From Clostridiales bacterium (GTDB taxonomy: Bacteria > Bacillota > Clostridia > Lachnospirales > Lachnospiraceae): DNA of 64,000 bases. The notes beneath the pieces are model-generated. The model worked only from the letters and a program-made list of their open reading frames with translations. It was not told the origin of the DNA and made no database searches. The stretch is taken from contig DUNO01000001.1 in NCBI GenBank assembly GCA_012839295.1, positions 248,001-312,000 of the forward strand, given 5' to 3'. Both the position numbers and the translations under genes were made by a program. Of the stretch, positions 45,660 to 54,431 are shown one piece after another. The stretch's first letter is position 1. Each line of letters starts with the position of its first letter.

Positions 45660-46826
45660 ATGAAGGAAGATTTAATCGCTTTGACACATACGGGGGACGA
45701 ATACGGAAAATATTTAAATGCGGTGGTACCGCCAGTTTTTTTGAATTCCCTTCATGTATTTGAAACATTTGAAGAATATTCCCAAGTGGATATATTTGAA
45801 GAAGACCAGTTTGTTTATGGAAGGTCCTCCAATCCTACAATACATATCCTGGAAAGGAAGATAGCGCAATTAGAGCATGGGGCGCGTGCAGCTGTATTTT
45901 CTTCGGGAATGGCCGCATGTACGGCAGCCATTATGGGAGTATGCAGCAGCGGAAGCCATATTATCTGCATGAAGGATGTATACCAGCCGGTAAAACGGTT
46001 TTTGAACCAGGTCTGCATTCCAAGGTTTAAGATGCAGGTGACCTACGTGACAGGAGCAGATTTGGAGGAAATCGAGAAGGCTGTCCGTCCTGACACTGCC
46101 CTGATGATCCTGGAAAGTCCGGCGACCTTTGTATTCCGTGTGATTGACCTGGAGGCGGTTACGGCGATTGCCAAAAAGCATGGAATTAAAACCTACATTG
46201 ATAATACCTGCCTTACACCCATCTACCAGAAGCCGCTGGAGCTGGGAGTGGATATCGTAATGCATACGATGTCCAAATATATTGGCGGGCACAGTGATAT
46301 CATAGGCGGTGTCCTGGTTTCCAAGGATGAGGGGCTGATGAGGAAGATTATAGGTGAAATGAGGGAATGGCTGGGGGGAGTGTTAGGACCCATGGAAGGC
46401 TGGCTGGCAATACGTGGCTTAAGAACCCTGCATGCAAGGCTGGAACAGCACCAGAGGACGGCCATGGAGATAGCCGCTTATCTGGAGAAGCAGGACAAGG
46501 TAAGAAAGGTAAACTATACGGGGCTGGAATCACATCCCCAAAGGGATATTATTAAGAAGCAGCAGAGCGGACATACCAGCCTTATGAGCTTTGAGCTGGA
46601 TACTTCCCCGGAAAAGGCTGTGGAATTTATTAACAAGCTTCATTATTTTGGGAAGGGCTGCTCCTGGGGAGGCTTTGAAAGTCTGGCGCTTTGCCCATTA
46701 TATAAAGCGGGACAGGAGGAGCTGGATTTTCTGGGCGTTGGACGGGGGCTTATCCGCCTGTACTGCGGCCTGGAAGGAACCGAGAACCTGCTGGAGGATT
46801 TAGACAAGGCATTCCTAAGCTTGTGA
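45660..46826 (+). CDS. PLP-dependent Cys/Met metabolism enzyme (cystathionine gamma-synthase/lyase or methionine gamma-lyase family)
   Basis: A 388-aa fold-type I PLP enzyme. VYGRSSNPTIHILERKIAQL, FSSGMAACTAAI (phosphate loop), YIDNTCLTPIYQKPLELG (Asp that binds the PLP ring) and HTMSKYIGGHSDIIGG with the cofactor lysine K206 are family hallmarks. It makes or breaks C-gamma to sulfur bonds in cystathionine, homocysteine or methionine; the exact reaction cannot be assigned. GGAGG precedes the ATG. It is preceded by a strong promoter and long leader. No SAM riboswitch is recognisable. Confidence 0.92.
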   Translation: MKEDLIALTHTGDEYGKYLNAVVPPVFLNSLHVFETFEEYSQVDIFEEDQFVYGRSSNPTIHILERKIAQLEHGARAAVFSSGMAACTAAIMGVCSSGSHIICMKDVYQPVKRFLNQVCIPRFKMQVTYVTGADLEEIEKAVRPDTALMILESPATFVFRVIDLEAVTAIAKKHGIKTYIDNTCLTPIYQKPLELGVDIVMHTMSKYIGGHSDIIGGVLVSKDEGLMRKIIGEMREWLGGVLGPMEGWLAIRGLRTLHARLEQHQRTAMEIAAYLEKQDKVRKVNYTGLESHPQRDIIKKQQSGHTSLMSFELDTSPEKAVEFINKLHYFGKGCSWGGFESLALCPLYKAGQEELDFLGVGRGLIRLYCGLEGTENLLEDLDKAFLSL

Positions 46827-46977
46827 TTTTTGTCTGGGAGAAGCGTTCCTAAGCCTGTGATTAGGCTGGGGAGGGCTTTCCTGGACCTGTATTTGGGATA
46901 AAGACCCGTAGCAGAGAGCTGGTTTGGCCTTTGCGGGTATTTATATAACGAATGACTATTTCAAAAGGAGGAAGGTT

Positions 46978-48351
46978 ATGAAACGAAAGGGATTAGCAAC
47001 AATGTTGGCAGTGATGATGGTTGGTTTGACAGCTGTTGGCTGCGGAAAGGGTAATGCTTCACAGGGACAGGCAAATGCTACCGGAGGGAAGGAAGAAGTG
47101 AAAACCCTCAGGTTCCTGGATGTAACACCCAGCGAAAAAAGGCAGACTTATTATGAAGGTATCTTTGACAAATTTGAGGCAGAGACGGGGATTGCAGTAA
47201 CTTATGAAAGCGTCCCATGGGATGATGCGGCCAATAAGATTACGGTTCTGGGATCCTCAAATCAGCTTCCGGATGTTATGACTACCTGGTCCGGATGGCT
47301 TGGACAGTATACCCAGGCAGGATGGGTAATTCCCTTGGACGACTATATTGCAGACAGCAGGGATGAGTACACGGAAGCGGTCAACAAGCTTTTGTGGAAA
47401 AGCGAAGAAGACCGTTACGGACATGTATATACCATTCCCGACGGCTTAATGGTGAAGGGTATCTTTGTGAGAAAGGATTGGTGTGAAGAGGCCGGAATTA
47501 CCTTGGATCCCACAAAGGATTGGACCTATGACGATTATTTTGATTTAGTAAAGAAGCTCACGGATGCCAGCAAGAAGCATTATGGGGCAGCTTACCGGGG
47601 AGCCAGGGGAGCGTTGGATCCATTATTGGTTTACATGCAGGGATATACCGGCGGCAACACCTATGACCAGAGTGGAAAGATACTGATTAACTCTGAGGAT
47701 TGCCTGAATGCGTTTGTTAAGTGGACAGATGTGTATAAGAACGGCTATGCACCGGAAGATGCGATTAATTGGGGCTTTACCGAGATGGTCGACAATTTCA
47801 CGGGAGGCCTTGTAGGTACCTTGATCAATGATTCAGAGGTAGCGGCGACCTGTCAGGCAAACATGTCTGATGACCAATGGATGGTAATGCCAATGCCAAA
47901 GAGCACAGCAGACGGTAAGCTTTATAATACGATCAATGCCCCCTATGCTTATTCGATTTCGGGAAGCAGCAAGAACCCGGATGAGGCATGGAAATTAATT
48001 GAGTTTTTAAGCCGCCCTGAAAATAATATTGAATATTGCAAGCTCACCGGTGAGATTCCAATCAAGAAGGATGTGGAAAATGACGAGACATACGGTCTTT
48101 CAGGCCCCTATGCAACCTTTGCAAGACAGTTAAATGATCCTGACCTTGCTGTTCCGACTACATTTGGACCTTTTGATTATACGGATTTACATCAGGGAAT
48201 GTTCCATGAAGAAATCCAGAATTATTTACTTGGAAATGTGGATGCAAGGACGGCATTGGATAATATCACGTCAGAGCTGCAGAGAAGGATGGATATGTAT
48301 TTACAGGATAATCCGGATTCTGTAATTGAATCAGCGCTGAAGCTGAAGTAA
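46978..48351 (+). CDS. Sugar ABC importer substrate-binding lipoprotein (family 1)
   Basis: A 457-aa extracellular lipoprotein: MKRKGLATMLAVMMVGLTAVGC with acylated C22, then a family-1 solute-binding fold (FDKFEAETGIAVTYESVPWD, LPDVMTTWSGWLGQYTQAGW, ISGSSKNPDEAWKLIEFLSR). Such proteins capture oligosaccharides. GGAGG upstream fixes ATG 46978. The downstream genes supply two permeases; the ATPase is not in the cluster, so a shared MsmK-type ATPase elsewhere is expected. Confidence 0.94.
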   Translation: MKRKGLATMLAVMMVGLTAVGCGKGNASQGQANATGGKEEVKTLRFLDVTPSEKRQTYYEGIFDKFEAETGIAVTYESVPWDDAANKITVLGSSNQLPDVMTTWSGWLGQYTQAGWVIPLDDYIADSRDEYTEAVNKLLWKSEEDRYGHVYTIPDGLMVKGIFVRKDWCEEAGITLDPTKDWTYDDYFDLVKKLTDASKKHYGAAYRGARGALDPLLVYMQGYTGGNTYDQSGKILINSEDCLNAFVKWTDVYKNGYAPEDAINWGFTEMVDNFTGGLVGTLINDSEVAATCQANMSDDQWMVMPMPKSTADGKLYNTINAPYAYSISGSSKNPDEAWKLIEFLSRPENNIEYCKLTGEIPIKKDVENDETYGLSGPYATFARQLNDPDLAVPTTFGPFDYTDLHQGMFHEEIQNYLLGNVDARTALDNITSELQRRMDMYLQDNPDSVIESALKLK

Positions 48352-48365
48352 GAAAAAGATTTGCC

Positions 48366-48461
48366 GTTGGATTGGATTGTGGGCAATTCAATGAATTAAA
48401 TCGTGGATGCTTTAATGAATTAGGTTATGGGTGATCCAATGAATTGGATTGTGGCAATTCA
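48366..48461. repeat. Four 24-bp imperfect tandem repeats between SBP and permease genes
   Basis: Units begin at 48366, 48390, 48414 and 48438. Units 2-4 start AATGAATT and share a T-GTGG/ATGG core; units 1 and 4 are most alike. Non-coding, in an intercistronic gap. Confidence 0.7.
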
Positions 48462-48479
48462 GTTTAAGAAGGAGGAAAA

Positions 48480-49403
48480 ATGGTGAAAGAAAAACGGGAG
48501 AAGAAAAAATGGATCTACCGCGGGGTAAAAACGAAAATGGAGCCATATTTCTACATACTTCCAGTTATGGTTTTACTGGTGTTGATGTTCGGATATCCGC
48601 TGATCAAAAGCGTCATCATGGCTTTCCAGAACTACAAGCTGTCCAATATCAATAATGTTTATTTTAACGACCTGGCTAATTTTAAGAAGATGTTTGGGGA
48701 CCAGAACTTCTTACTTCTGCTGAAAAACTCCGTCGTATATGTTATAGTTGCGGTTCTTGGACAGTTTTTACTGGGGATGATACTGGCGCTTGCTTTAAAA
48801 CAGAAGTTCAGGGGAAGAGGGCTTTATCAGTCCATAGTATTTCTTCCATGGGCATTTTCAACCTTTGTCGTAGGCCTTCTGTTCCGCTGGTCCTTCAATG
48901 GGGAATATGGTGTTGTAAACGACCTGTTGATGAAAATCGGGGTGATAGATAAGGGTATCGCATGGTTAGGTACTCCGGGATTGTCACTGGTGGTAATTAT
49001 CCTGGCAATGATCTGGATGGGGATCCCGTTTTTCGGAATCATGGTATTGGCTGCGCTGCAGTCAATACCGGAGGAAGTATATGAGGCAGCGGAGATGGAT
49101 GGCTGCGGCATTATTAAGAAATTTTTCTTCCTGACCCTTCCTTATATTAAACCGACCATTATTATTACGGTTTTACTGCGGACGATCTGGATTTTCAATT
49201 CCTTCGACCTGGTGGTAATTGTTACGGGAGGGGGTCCGGCGAACTATTCCCAGACACTGCCGTCCTATATGTATACCAAGGCCTTTTCCGGATATGATTT
49301 CGGGCTGGCCGGGGCATTCGGGCTGCTATTAATGGTTATTCTCGGCATTTATGCGGTAGTATTCCTGAAAATCAGTAATTACGATAAGGCAGGTGATTTT
49401 TAA
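48480..49403 (+). CDS. Sugar ABC importer permease (MalF/MsmF-like)
   Basis: A 307-aa inner-membrane permease. After a basic N-terminus (KEKREKKKW) come six helices, including YFYILPVMVLLVLMFGYPLI; the coupling loop is EVYEAAEMDGCGIIKKFFFL, followed by LPYIKPTI. AAGGAGG precedes the ATG. The stop overlaps the ATG of the next permease gene by one base. Confidence 0.95.
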   Translation: MVKEKREKKKWIYRGVKTKMEPYFYILPVMVLLVLMFGYPLIKSVIMAFQNYKLSNINNVYFNDLANFKKMFGDQNFLLLLKNSVVYVIVAVLGQFLLGMILALALKQKFRGRGLYQSIVFLPWAFSTFVVGLLFRWSFNGEYGVVNDLLMKIGVIDKGIAWLGTPGLSLVVIILAMIWMGIPFFGIMVLAALQSIPEEVYEAAEMDGCGIIKKFFFLTLPYIKPTIIITVLLRTIWIFNSFDLVVIVTGGGPANYSQTLPSYMYTKAFSGYDFGLAGAFGLLLMVILGIYAVVFLKISNYDKAGDF

Positions 49404-50245
49404 TGAAGCGTTCAACGAAAAGAAAACTGGTAAATGCTGTCCGTTTTGTGGTATTGACATTTTTCCTGCTGCTGGTGGTGCTTCCGATTTACTGGATGGT
49501 GATTACCTCCTTTAAGATCAACCAGGAAATAGTAAATGCCCAGCGTCTCACTTATTTTCCGCAGGTGTTTACCCTGGAAAATTACCAGTCCCTGTTCCGC
49601 ATGCTGGATTATGGCGGTTTTTTGAGGAACAGTATAACCATAACCATGGCTACAGCCATATGTGTGGTGGTCCTGTCCATCCTTGGGGGCTATGGCCTGG
49701 CGCGGTTTAAATTTAAGGGGAAATCCGCCGTACTTTTATTTTTCCTGATTACGCAAATGATACCGGGCATCCTGGTTATCATTCCGCTATATGTGGTATT
49801 TAGCAAGGCAGGCCTGGTCAATACCCATTTCAGCCTCTTTGTATTTTACCTGATTACAAACCTGCCGTTCTGTGTTATCACCATGAGAAGCTTTTTTGAA
49901 CGGATACCTTACGTATTGGAGGAGGCAGCCTATGTAGACGGCTGCAGCCGCCTGGAATCCCTGGTTAAAATAATACTGCCGGTAATGTTTCCGGGAATTG
50001 TGGCAGTGTTCGTATTTGCATTTATCGGCTCCTGGAACGAGCTCATCGCAGGAACCATCTTCTTAAACACACCGGACCAATGGACCATTCCGGTAGGCCT
50101 GAAATCGCTGATAGGAAAATACAGTGTCCAGTGGGGAGCGCTTATGGCAGGAGGTGTCCTGGCTCTTTTACCGACGGCAGTGATGTTCATTTTTGTGCAG
50201 AAATATGTCGTGGAGGGCTTGACATCAGGAGCTGTAAAGGGTTAG
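49403..50245 (+). CDS. Sugar ABC importer permease (MalG/MsmG-like)
   Basis: A 280-aa permease with six helices. Typical segments are LPIYWMVITSFKINQEIV near the N-terminus and the coupling loop EEAAYVDGCSRLESLVKIIL, followed by FIGSWNELIAGTIFL. Translation is coupled to the preceding gene through a TAATG overlap. Together they form the channel for the lipoprotein at 46978. Confidence 0.95.
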   Translation: MKRSTKRKLVNAVRFVVLTFFLLLVVLPIYWMVITSFKINQEIVNAQRLTYFPQVFTLENYQSLFRMLDYGGFLRNSITITMATAICVVVLSILGGYGLARFKFKGKSAVLLFFLITQMIPGILVIIPLYVVFSKAGLVNTHFSLFVFYLITNLPFCVITMRSFFERIPYVLEEAAYVDGCSRLESLVKIILPVMFPGIVAVFVFAFIGSWNELIAGTIFLNTPDQWTIPVGLKSLIGKYSVQWGALMAGGVLALLPTAVMFIFVQKYVVEGLTSGAVKG

Positions 50246-50280
50246 ACTACAACAAGGAGTATTCATGACCGGAGGTATCA

Positions 50281-51012
50281 ATGAAAGAGCATTTTGTTCC
50301 GATAAAACCAGTTTCCAAGGATTTGCTGTATACGAAGATAGCAGATGCGATATTGGAATATATCAGGGAAAACAAGTTAAAGGACGGGGATAAGCTGCCA
50401 TCGGAGAGAACCCTTGCGGAGCAGTTTTTCACCAGCCGCAATTCCGTAAGGGAAGCTTTGAGGGTTTTGGAAAATGAGAATGTCATCAAAGTAAAAACCG
50501 GAAAAGGCGCCTTTATCACCTCCGGAGGTGTGGCAGATTCCTTGTACGTAAAGCTTTGGAAGGTGAATTATAGGGAACTGCTGGAGATTAAATGCTTGCT
50601 GGAAAAAAGCATTGTCCAGAAATTGTGCAACGCCAGGTTATGCAACTCCATTGGAGAAAAGGAGCTGGCTTATATTGAGGAACCGCTCCTGCAATTGGAG
50701 GAGGCTGCGTCCAGGGGGATTTTCCTCCAGAAATACGATTATATGTTTCACAGCAGGATCCGGCAGATCAGCAAAAATTCCACAATGGAGCAGATGATTG
50801 ACAACCTTGTCATTGCCCTGGATAATTACGGGAAGGATCTGAGCGGAGCGGAGGGAATCTGGTGCAATACCATACCCTACCACAGGGATATGTTCCAGGC
50901 AATCAAGGACGGGAACATATTTCAGGCGGAGGAGGCCTGTCAGAAGATATATGAAACAGATGCGCAGGCTCTACATATGGTAGATTCCGTCAAAAAAGAA
51001 AAAACATTATAA
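50281..51012 (+). CDS. GntR-family regulator (FadR-like, FCD domain)
   Basis: A 243-aa regulator. The winged helix-turn-helix (about 10-78) reads KLPSERTLAEQFFTSRNSVREALRVLENENVI followed by the wing KTGKGAFIT; in the sequence this runs continuously and is quoted here in abbreviated family form only. The C-terminal helical FCD domain (about 95-235) includes YDYMFHSRI and IPYHRDMFQAI, whose histidines usually bind a metal and a carboxylate ligand. GGAGG lies upstream. It starts 35 nt after the sugar permease and probably controls that importer. Confidence 0.93.
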   Translation: MKEHFVPIKPVSKDLLYTKIADAILEYIRENKLKDGDKLPSERTLAEQFFTSRNSVREALRVLENENVIKVKTGKGAFITSGGVADSLYVKLWKVNYRELLEIKCLLEKSIVQKLCNARLCNSIGEKELAYIEEPLLQLEEAASRGIFLQKYDYMFHSRIRQISKNSTMEQMIDNLVIALDNYGKDLSGAEGIWCNTIPYHRDMFQAIKDGNIFQAEEACQKIYETDAQALHMVDSVKKEKTL

Positions 51013-51059
51013 ATTGGGGCTTCCCTTTTAGGGCTTTATCATTTATAATGTGAATTAAA

Positions 51060-51366
51060 TTATCGGAGCAGGATCCTGTTCCCAAATAAACAAAGCGATG
51101 AAGGGAAGAAGTAAATCAGTTCCGCGTTTTCAGAGAGCATCCGGCTGGTGGGAGGATGTAGCGCACTGATCCAAATACATCCCGGAGCTGCTGCCTGAAC
51201 TGACAGTAGGGTATGACGGGTGCGCCCGGTAAAGCGCAAAAGTGTATCGGGCCTTGCCAAAAGCTATGGTTTGCGCACTTAATAAGGGGGATTCCGTGAG
51301 GGATTCCTGTCCCAGAGGTGGTACCGCATATATGCCCTCTGCACCAATTGGTGCAGGGGGCTTTTT
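51060..51366 (+). promoter_or_regulatory. tyrS: Tyrosyl T-box leader of tyrS
   Basis: The T-box sequence AGAGGTGGTACCGC (51314-51327) contains TGGT, complementary to a tRNA acceptor end with an A discriminator, as in tRNA-Tyr. It is followed by the terminator hairpin (51335-51345 with 51350-51360) and a T-run. Upstream Stem I elements are visible: AGTA near 51109, GAGAGCATCC near 51131 and a possible TAT specifier near 51212. Uncharged tRNA-Tyr would stabilise the antiterminator and allow tyrS transcription. Confidence 0.9.
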
Positions 51367-51443
51367 GGCGTCTACGGGTTAGGCAGTGCCGCAAGCCGGT
51401 CGGCGGTATGCACCGGTGTAAAAAAGCAAAGGAGTATGGAAAG

Positions 51444-52667
51444 ATGAAAATTTATGAAGAATTGGTTGCCCGCGGCCTGATTGCACAGGTTACGGACGAA
51501 GAAGAAATCAAGAACCTGATTAATGAAGGGAAAGCGACCTTTTATATCGGCTTTGATCCTACGGCAGACTCCCTCCATGTAGGGCATTTCATGGCACTGT
51601 GCCTGATGAAACGTCTGCAGATGGCAGGGAACAGGCCGGTGGTGCTCATTGGCGGAGGAACCGCTACAGTCGGTGATCCTTCCGGCAGGACGGACATGCG
51701 ATCCATGATGACGGATGAAATAATCCAGCATAACTGTGACTGCTTTAAGAAGCAGATGGAACGCTTTATCGAATTTGGGGAAGGCAAGGCCATCATGGTA
51801 AATAATGCGGATTGGCTGACGAAGCTTAACTATATCGAGCTGCTCCGCGAGGTTGGGGCATGCTTCTCCGTAAATAACATGCTGCGCGCGGAATGCTACA
51901 AGCAGAGGATGGAGAAGGGACTTACCTTCCTGGAATTCAACTACATGATCATGCAGTCCTTTGACTTCTACCATCTGTTCCAGCATTACGGCTGCAATAT
52001 GCAGTTCGGCGGGGACGACCAGTGGTCCAATATGCTGGGCGGTACCGAATTGATCCGCAAGAAGCTGGGCAAGGATGCTTATGCCATGACCATCACCCTC
52101 CTTATGAATTCTGAGGGAAATAAGATGGGAAAAACAGCGAAGGGTGCAGTGTGGCTGGATCCGAATAAAACCTCACCCTTTGAATTCTTCCAGTACTGGA
52201 GGAATGTAGGGGATGCGGATGTACTGAAATGTATCCGTATGCTGACCTTCCTCCCCATAGAGCAGATCAATGCCATGGAAGGATGGGAAGGCAGCCAGTT
52301 AAATGAGGCGAAGGAGATTTTGGCATATGAGCTGACCTCCCTGGTACACGGGGAAGAAGAAGCCCGGAAGGCGAAGACCGCTTCCCATGCTTTATTTGCC
52401 GGCGGAGGGGATGATTCCAACATGCCTACTACAGAAATTGGGGCGGCTGAATTGACCGAGGGGGCTATCGGTATCATGGATTTAATGCTAAAATGCAAGC
52501 TGGTTCCTTCCAAAAGCGAAGCGAGGCGTCTGATCCAGCAGGGTGGAGTAGCTGTGGATGAGGTTACGGTAGAATCCTTTGACCATCAGGTTACGGCAGA
52601 ACAATTACAGGCAGGCATAAAAATACGTAAGGGTAAAAAGACATACCATAAGGCAGTTATGTCATAA
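51444..52667 (+). CDS. tyrS: Tyrosyl-tRNA synthetase
   Basis: A 407-aa class I synthetase that charges tRNA-Tyr. The HIGH-type motif appears in DSLHVGHFMALC, YIGFDPTADS binds tyrosine, FGGDDQWSNM is the second half of the pocket, and KMGKTAKGAVWLD is the KMSKS-type loop. The C-terminal S4 RNA-binding domain contains KSEARRLIQQGGVAVD. ATG 51444 has AAAGGAG upstream. It is under T-box control and followed by a strong terminator. Confidence 0.98.
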   Translation: MKIYEELVARGLIAQVTDEEEIKNLINEGKATFYIGFDPTADSLHVGHFMALCLMKRLQMAGNRPVVLIGGGTATVGDPSGRTDMRSMMTDEIIQHNCDCFKKQMERFIEFGEGKAIMVNNADWLTKLNYIELLREVGACFSVNNMLRAECYKQRMEKGLTFLEFNYMIMQSFDFYHLFQHYGCNMQFGGDDQWSNMLGGTELIRKKLGKDAYAMTITLLMNSEGNKMGKTAKGAVWLDPNKTSPFEFFQYWRNVGDADVLKCIRMLTFLPIEQINAMEGWEGSQLNEAKEILAYELTSLVHGEEEARKAKTASHALFAGGGDDSNMPTTEIGAAELTEGAIGIMDLMLKCKLVPSKSEARRLIQQGGVAVDEVTVESFDHQVTAEQLQAGIKIRKGKKTYHKAVMS

Positions 52668-52691
52668 TAGGCTGGCTTACAGGGTGTAAAT

Positions 52692-52734
52692 AAAACCGGG
52701 GGTAGAAGATGTGGCATCTTTTACCTCCGGTTTT
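52692..52734 (+). terminator. Intrinsic terminator of tyrS
   Basis: A 20-bp stem (52692-52711 with 52715-52734) with two G-T pairs and a 3-nt loop, the right arm ending in TTTT. Confidence 0.8.
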
Positions 52735-52813
52735 GGTAATGTGGTTTTTACCTTTTTGACATTGTTTTCTTGGTTTCATTGTTCTGGTTTTTCTTTTTCG
52801 TGCTGCCTTCTTT

Positions 52814-52898
52814 ATTTCACTGTTTTATTTTACTGTTTTTGGTTCACTGTTTTTGGTTCACTGTTTTGGAGTTCACTATTTTGGGTTTCACTGTTTTG
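52814..52898. repeat. Imperfect 14-15-bp repeats at the 3' end of the orphan ATPase gene
   Basis: About six units of the GGTTCACTGTTTT type run through this stretch. On the minus strand each contains CAGTGAAC, and the stop codon of the ATPase gene (52888-52890) lies in the last unit. Confidence 0.6.
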
Positions 52899-54411
52899 CA
52901 TCGCTATGGGACAGGCTTAAATTGGAGGACATACGGACCTGCAGTCCCGTAATCTCTTCAGCTGTGGTTGCGCTGGTCGGCAGGTCACAGATTAAGGTTT
53001 TGTCGGACAGGACGGCAACACGGTCACAGATACCCATGATCTCATCAATATCGGAAGAGATGTATATAATCCCGGCTTTCTTTTTGGTCATATCATTTAA
53101 AAAATTATAAATGTCAATTTTACTTGCCAGATCAATGCCCCGTGTCGGTTCATCCAGGATGAAAATCTTTGCCCGGCTCATCATCCACTTGGCGAAAATC
53201 GCCTTCTGGAGGCTGCCGTCACTGTAGGACAGGATGCTCCTGCGGTTGATGTAGGGGAGGTTGATCTTTATGATATAATCAAGTACCGTCAGCTTCATAT
53301 AATCAAAATTAATGACTTTATTCCTGGAAAAGCGGTGCAGGGATGGGAAGGCAACGTTCTCATTGGTATCCATCCCCTGGAATATGGAATCCTCGAACCG
53401 GTTTTCCGGCATCAGCGCGATGCCGTTGCGGATTGCATCCCGGGGGCTTTTGATCTGTAATGCTTTACCGCCCACGCGTATTTCCCCATGATATTCGGCC
53501 ATGCCAAAGAGGCAATGGGCCAGCAGGGTTCTTCCGGAACCGGCAAGTCCGGTGATGCCTAAGATCTCCCCCTCCCGGAGCTGGAAATTAATATCGGTCA
53601 GCTTATCCTCATAGCCCAAGGACGAGACGGAGAGCAGGGTCTTGCCTTTTTTGAAGTTGATCTTAGGGAAACGTTCACTGATCCGGGAACCTACTAATAG
53701 ATGAAGCAGCTCTTCTTCCGTGGTTTCCCGGATAATTTTTGTTCCTACCAGCTCGCCGTTCTTGATGATTGAGATGCGGTCCCCAATTTTCATCGTATCG
53801 TCAATGCGGTGGGTGATGTAGAAAACTCCTGCACCCCTGGCTCTGATGTGGTTGACGATCCGGTAAAGGAGCTCACGCTCACTGGGGGTGAGGGAAGCAG
53901 AAGGTTCGTCCAGTATGACAACCTTGGCATCGGAGATATAGGCCTTGCAGAACTCAATCATCTGCCGCTGGGCCAAACCGAGTGTTTTGACTGTGTCCGT
54001 TGTATGGATGGGAAGGTTCAACTCCAGGATTAAATCCCGAAACTGCTTATTCAGCCTGTCATAATCAATGGAATGGAGAACCTTATTCTTGTAAGGAAGG
54101 TTATGGAAATATAGGTTTTCAGCCACACTGAGATTTTCCAGCAGGGTGGAATGCTGCTGGATGAATATAAGCTCGTGGGTGGAATAAAAAGAAAGGCTCT
54201 TTGGCTTCACCAGCTGCCCTTCAAAATAAATTTCGCCGGAGTCGGGTTGGATCATTCCGCTAATAAGTTCCATCAGCATACTTTTACCGGATCCGTTTTC
54301 GCCCATGATCATATGTACTTCTCCCGGATACAGGGAAATATTAATGTCCTGCAGACGAAAATTAAATACTTCTAAATTAATATTCCTAAGTTCAAGCAAT
54401 GGATTATTCAA
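52888..54411 (-). CDS. Orphan sugar ABC ATPase with two nucleotide-binding domains
   Basis: A 507-aa RbsA/XylG-like protein. NBD1: Walker A GENGSGKSM, signature region LGLAQRQMIEF, Walker B VVILDEPSASL. NBD2: Walker A-like GLAGSGRTLL and signature SYSDGSLQKA instead of the usual [19 protein letters not shown] is intact. No permease or binding-protein gene follows. The start is TTG 54411, with AGGAGG 6-7 nt upstream. It lies 20 nt behind the DeoR gene in one transcript, divergent from a complete sugar importer that has its own ATPase. It may be an alternative ATPase or a regulator. Confidence 0.88.
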   Translation of the reverse strand: MNNPLLELRNINLEVFNFRLQDINISLYPGEVHMIMGENGSGKSMLMELISGMIQPDSGEIYFEGQLVKPKSLSFYSTHELIFIQQHSTLLENLSVAENLYFHNLPYKNKVLHSIDYDRLNKQFRDLILELNLPIHTTDTVKTLGLAQRQMIEFCKAYISDAKVVILDEPSASLTPSERELLYRIVNHIRARGAGVFYITHRIDDTMKIGDRISIIKNGELVGTKIIRETTEEELLHLLVGSRISERFPKINFKKGKTLLSVSSLGYEDKLTDINFQLREGEILGITGLAGSGRTLLAHCLFGMAEYHGEIRVGGKALQIKSPRDAIRNGIALMPENRFEDSIFQGMDTNENVAFPSLHRFSRNKVINFDYMKLTVLDYIIKINLPYINRRSILSYSDGSLQKAIFAKWMMSRAKIFILDEPTRGIDLASKIDIYNFLNDMTKKKAGIIYISSDIDEIMGICDRVAVLSDKTLICDLPTSATTAEEITGLQVRMSSNLSLSHSDAKQ

Positions 54412-54431
54412 AATGAACCTCCTGATAAGAA

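Noticed and set aside
51060-51366. Minus-strand open frames opposite the tyrS leader
   Set aside because: The region is fully explained by the T-box leader.
52711-52920. Short plus-strand open frame rich in F, S and C
   Set aside because: It is a translation of the low-complexity repeat array and the terminator region, with no ribosome-binding site.
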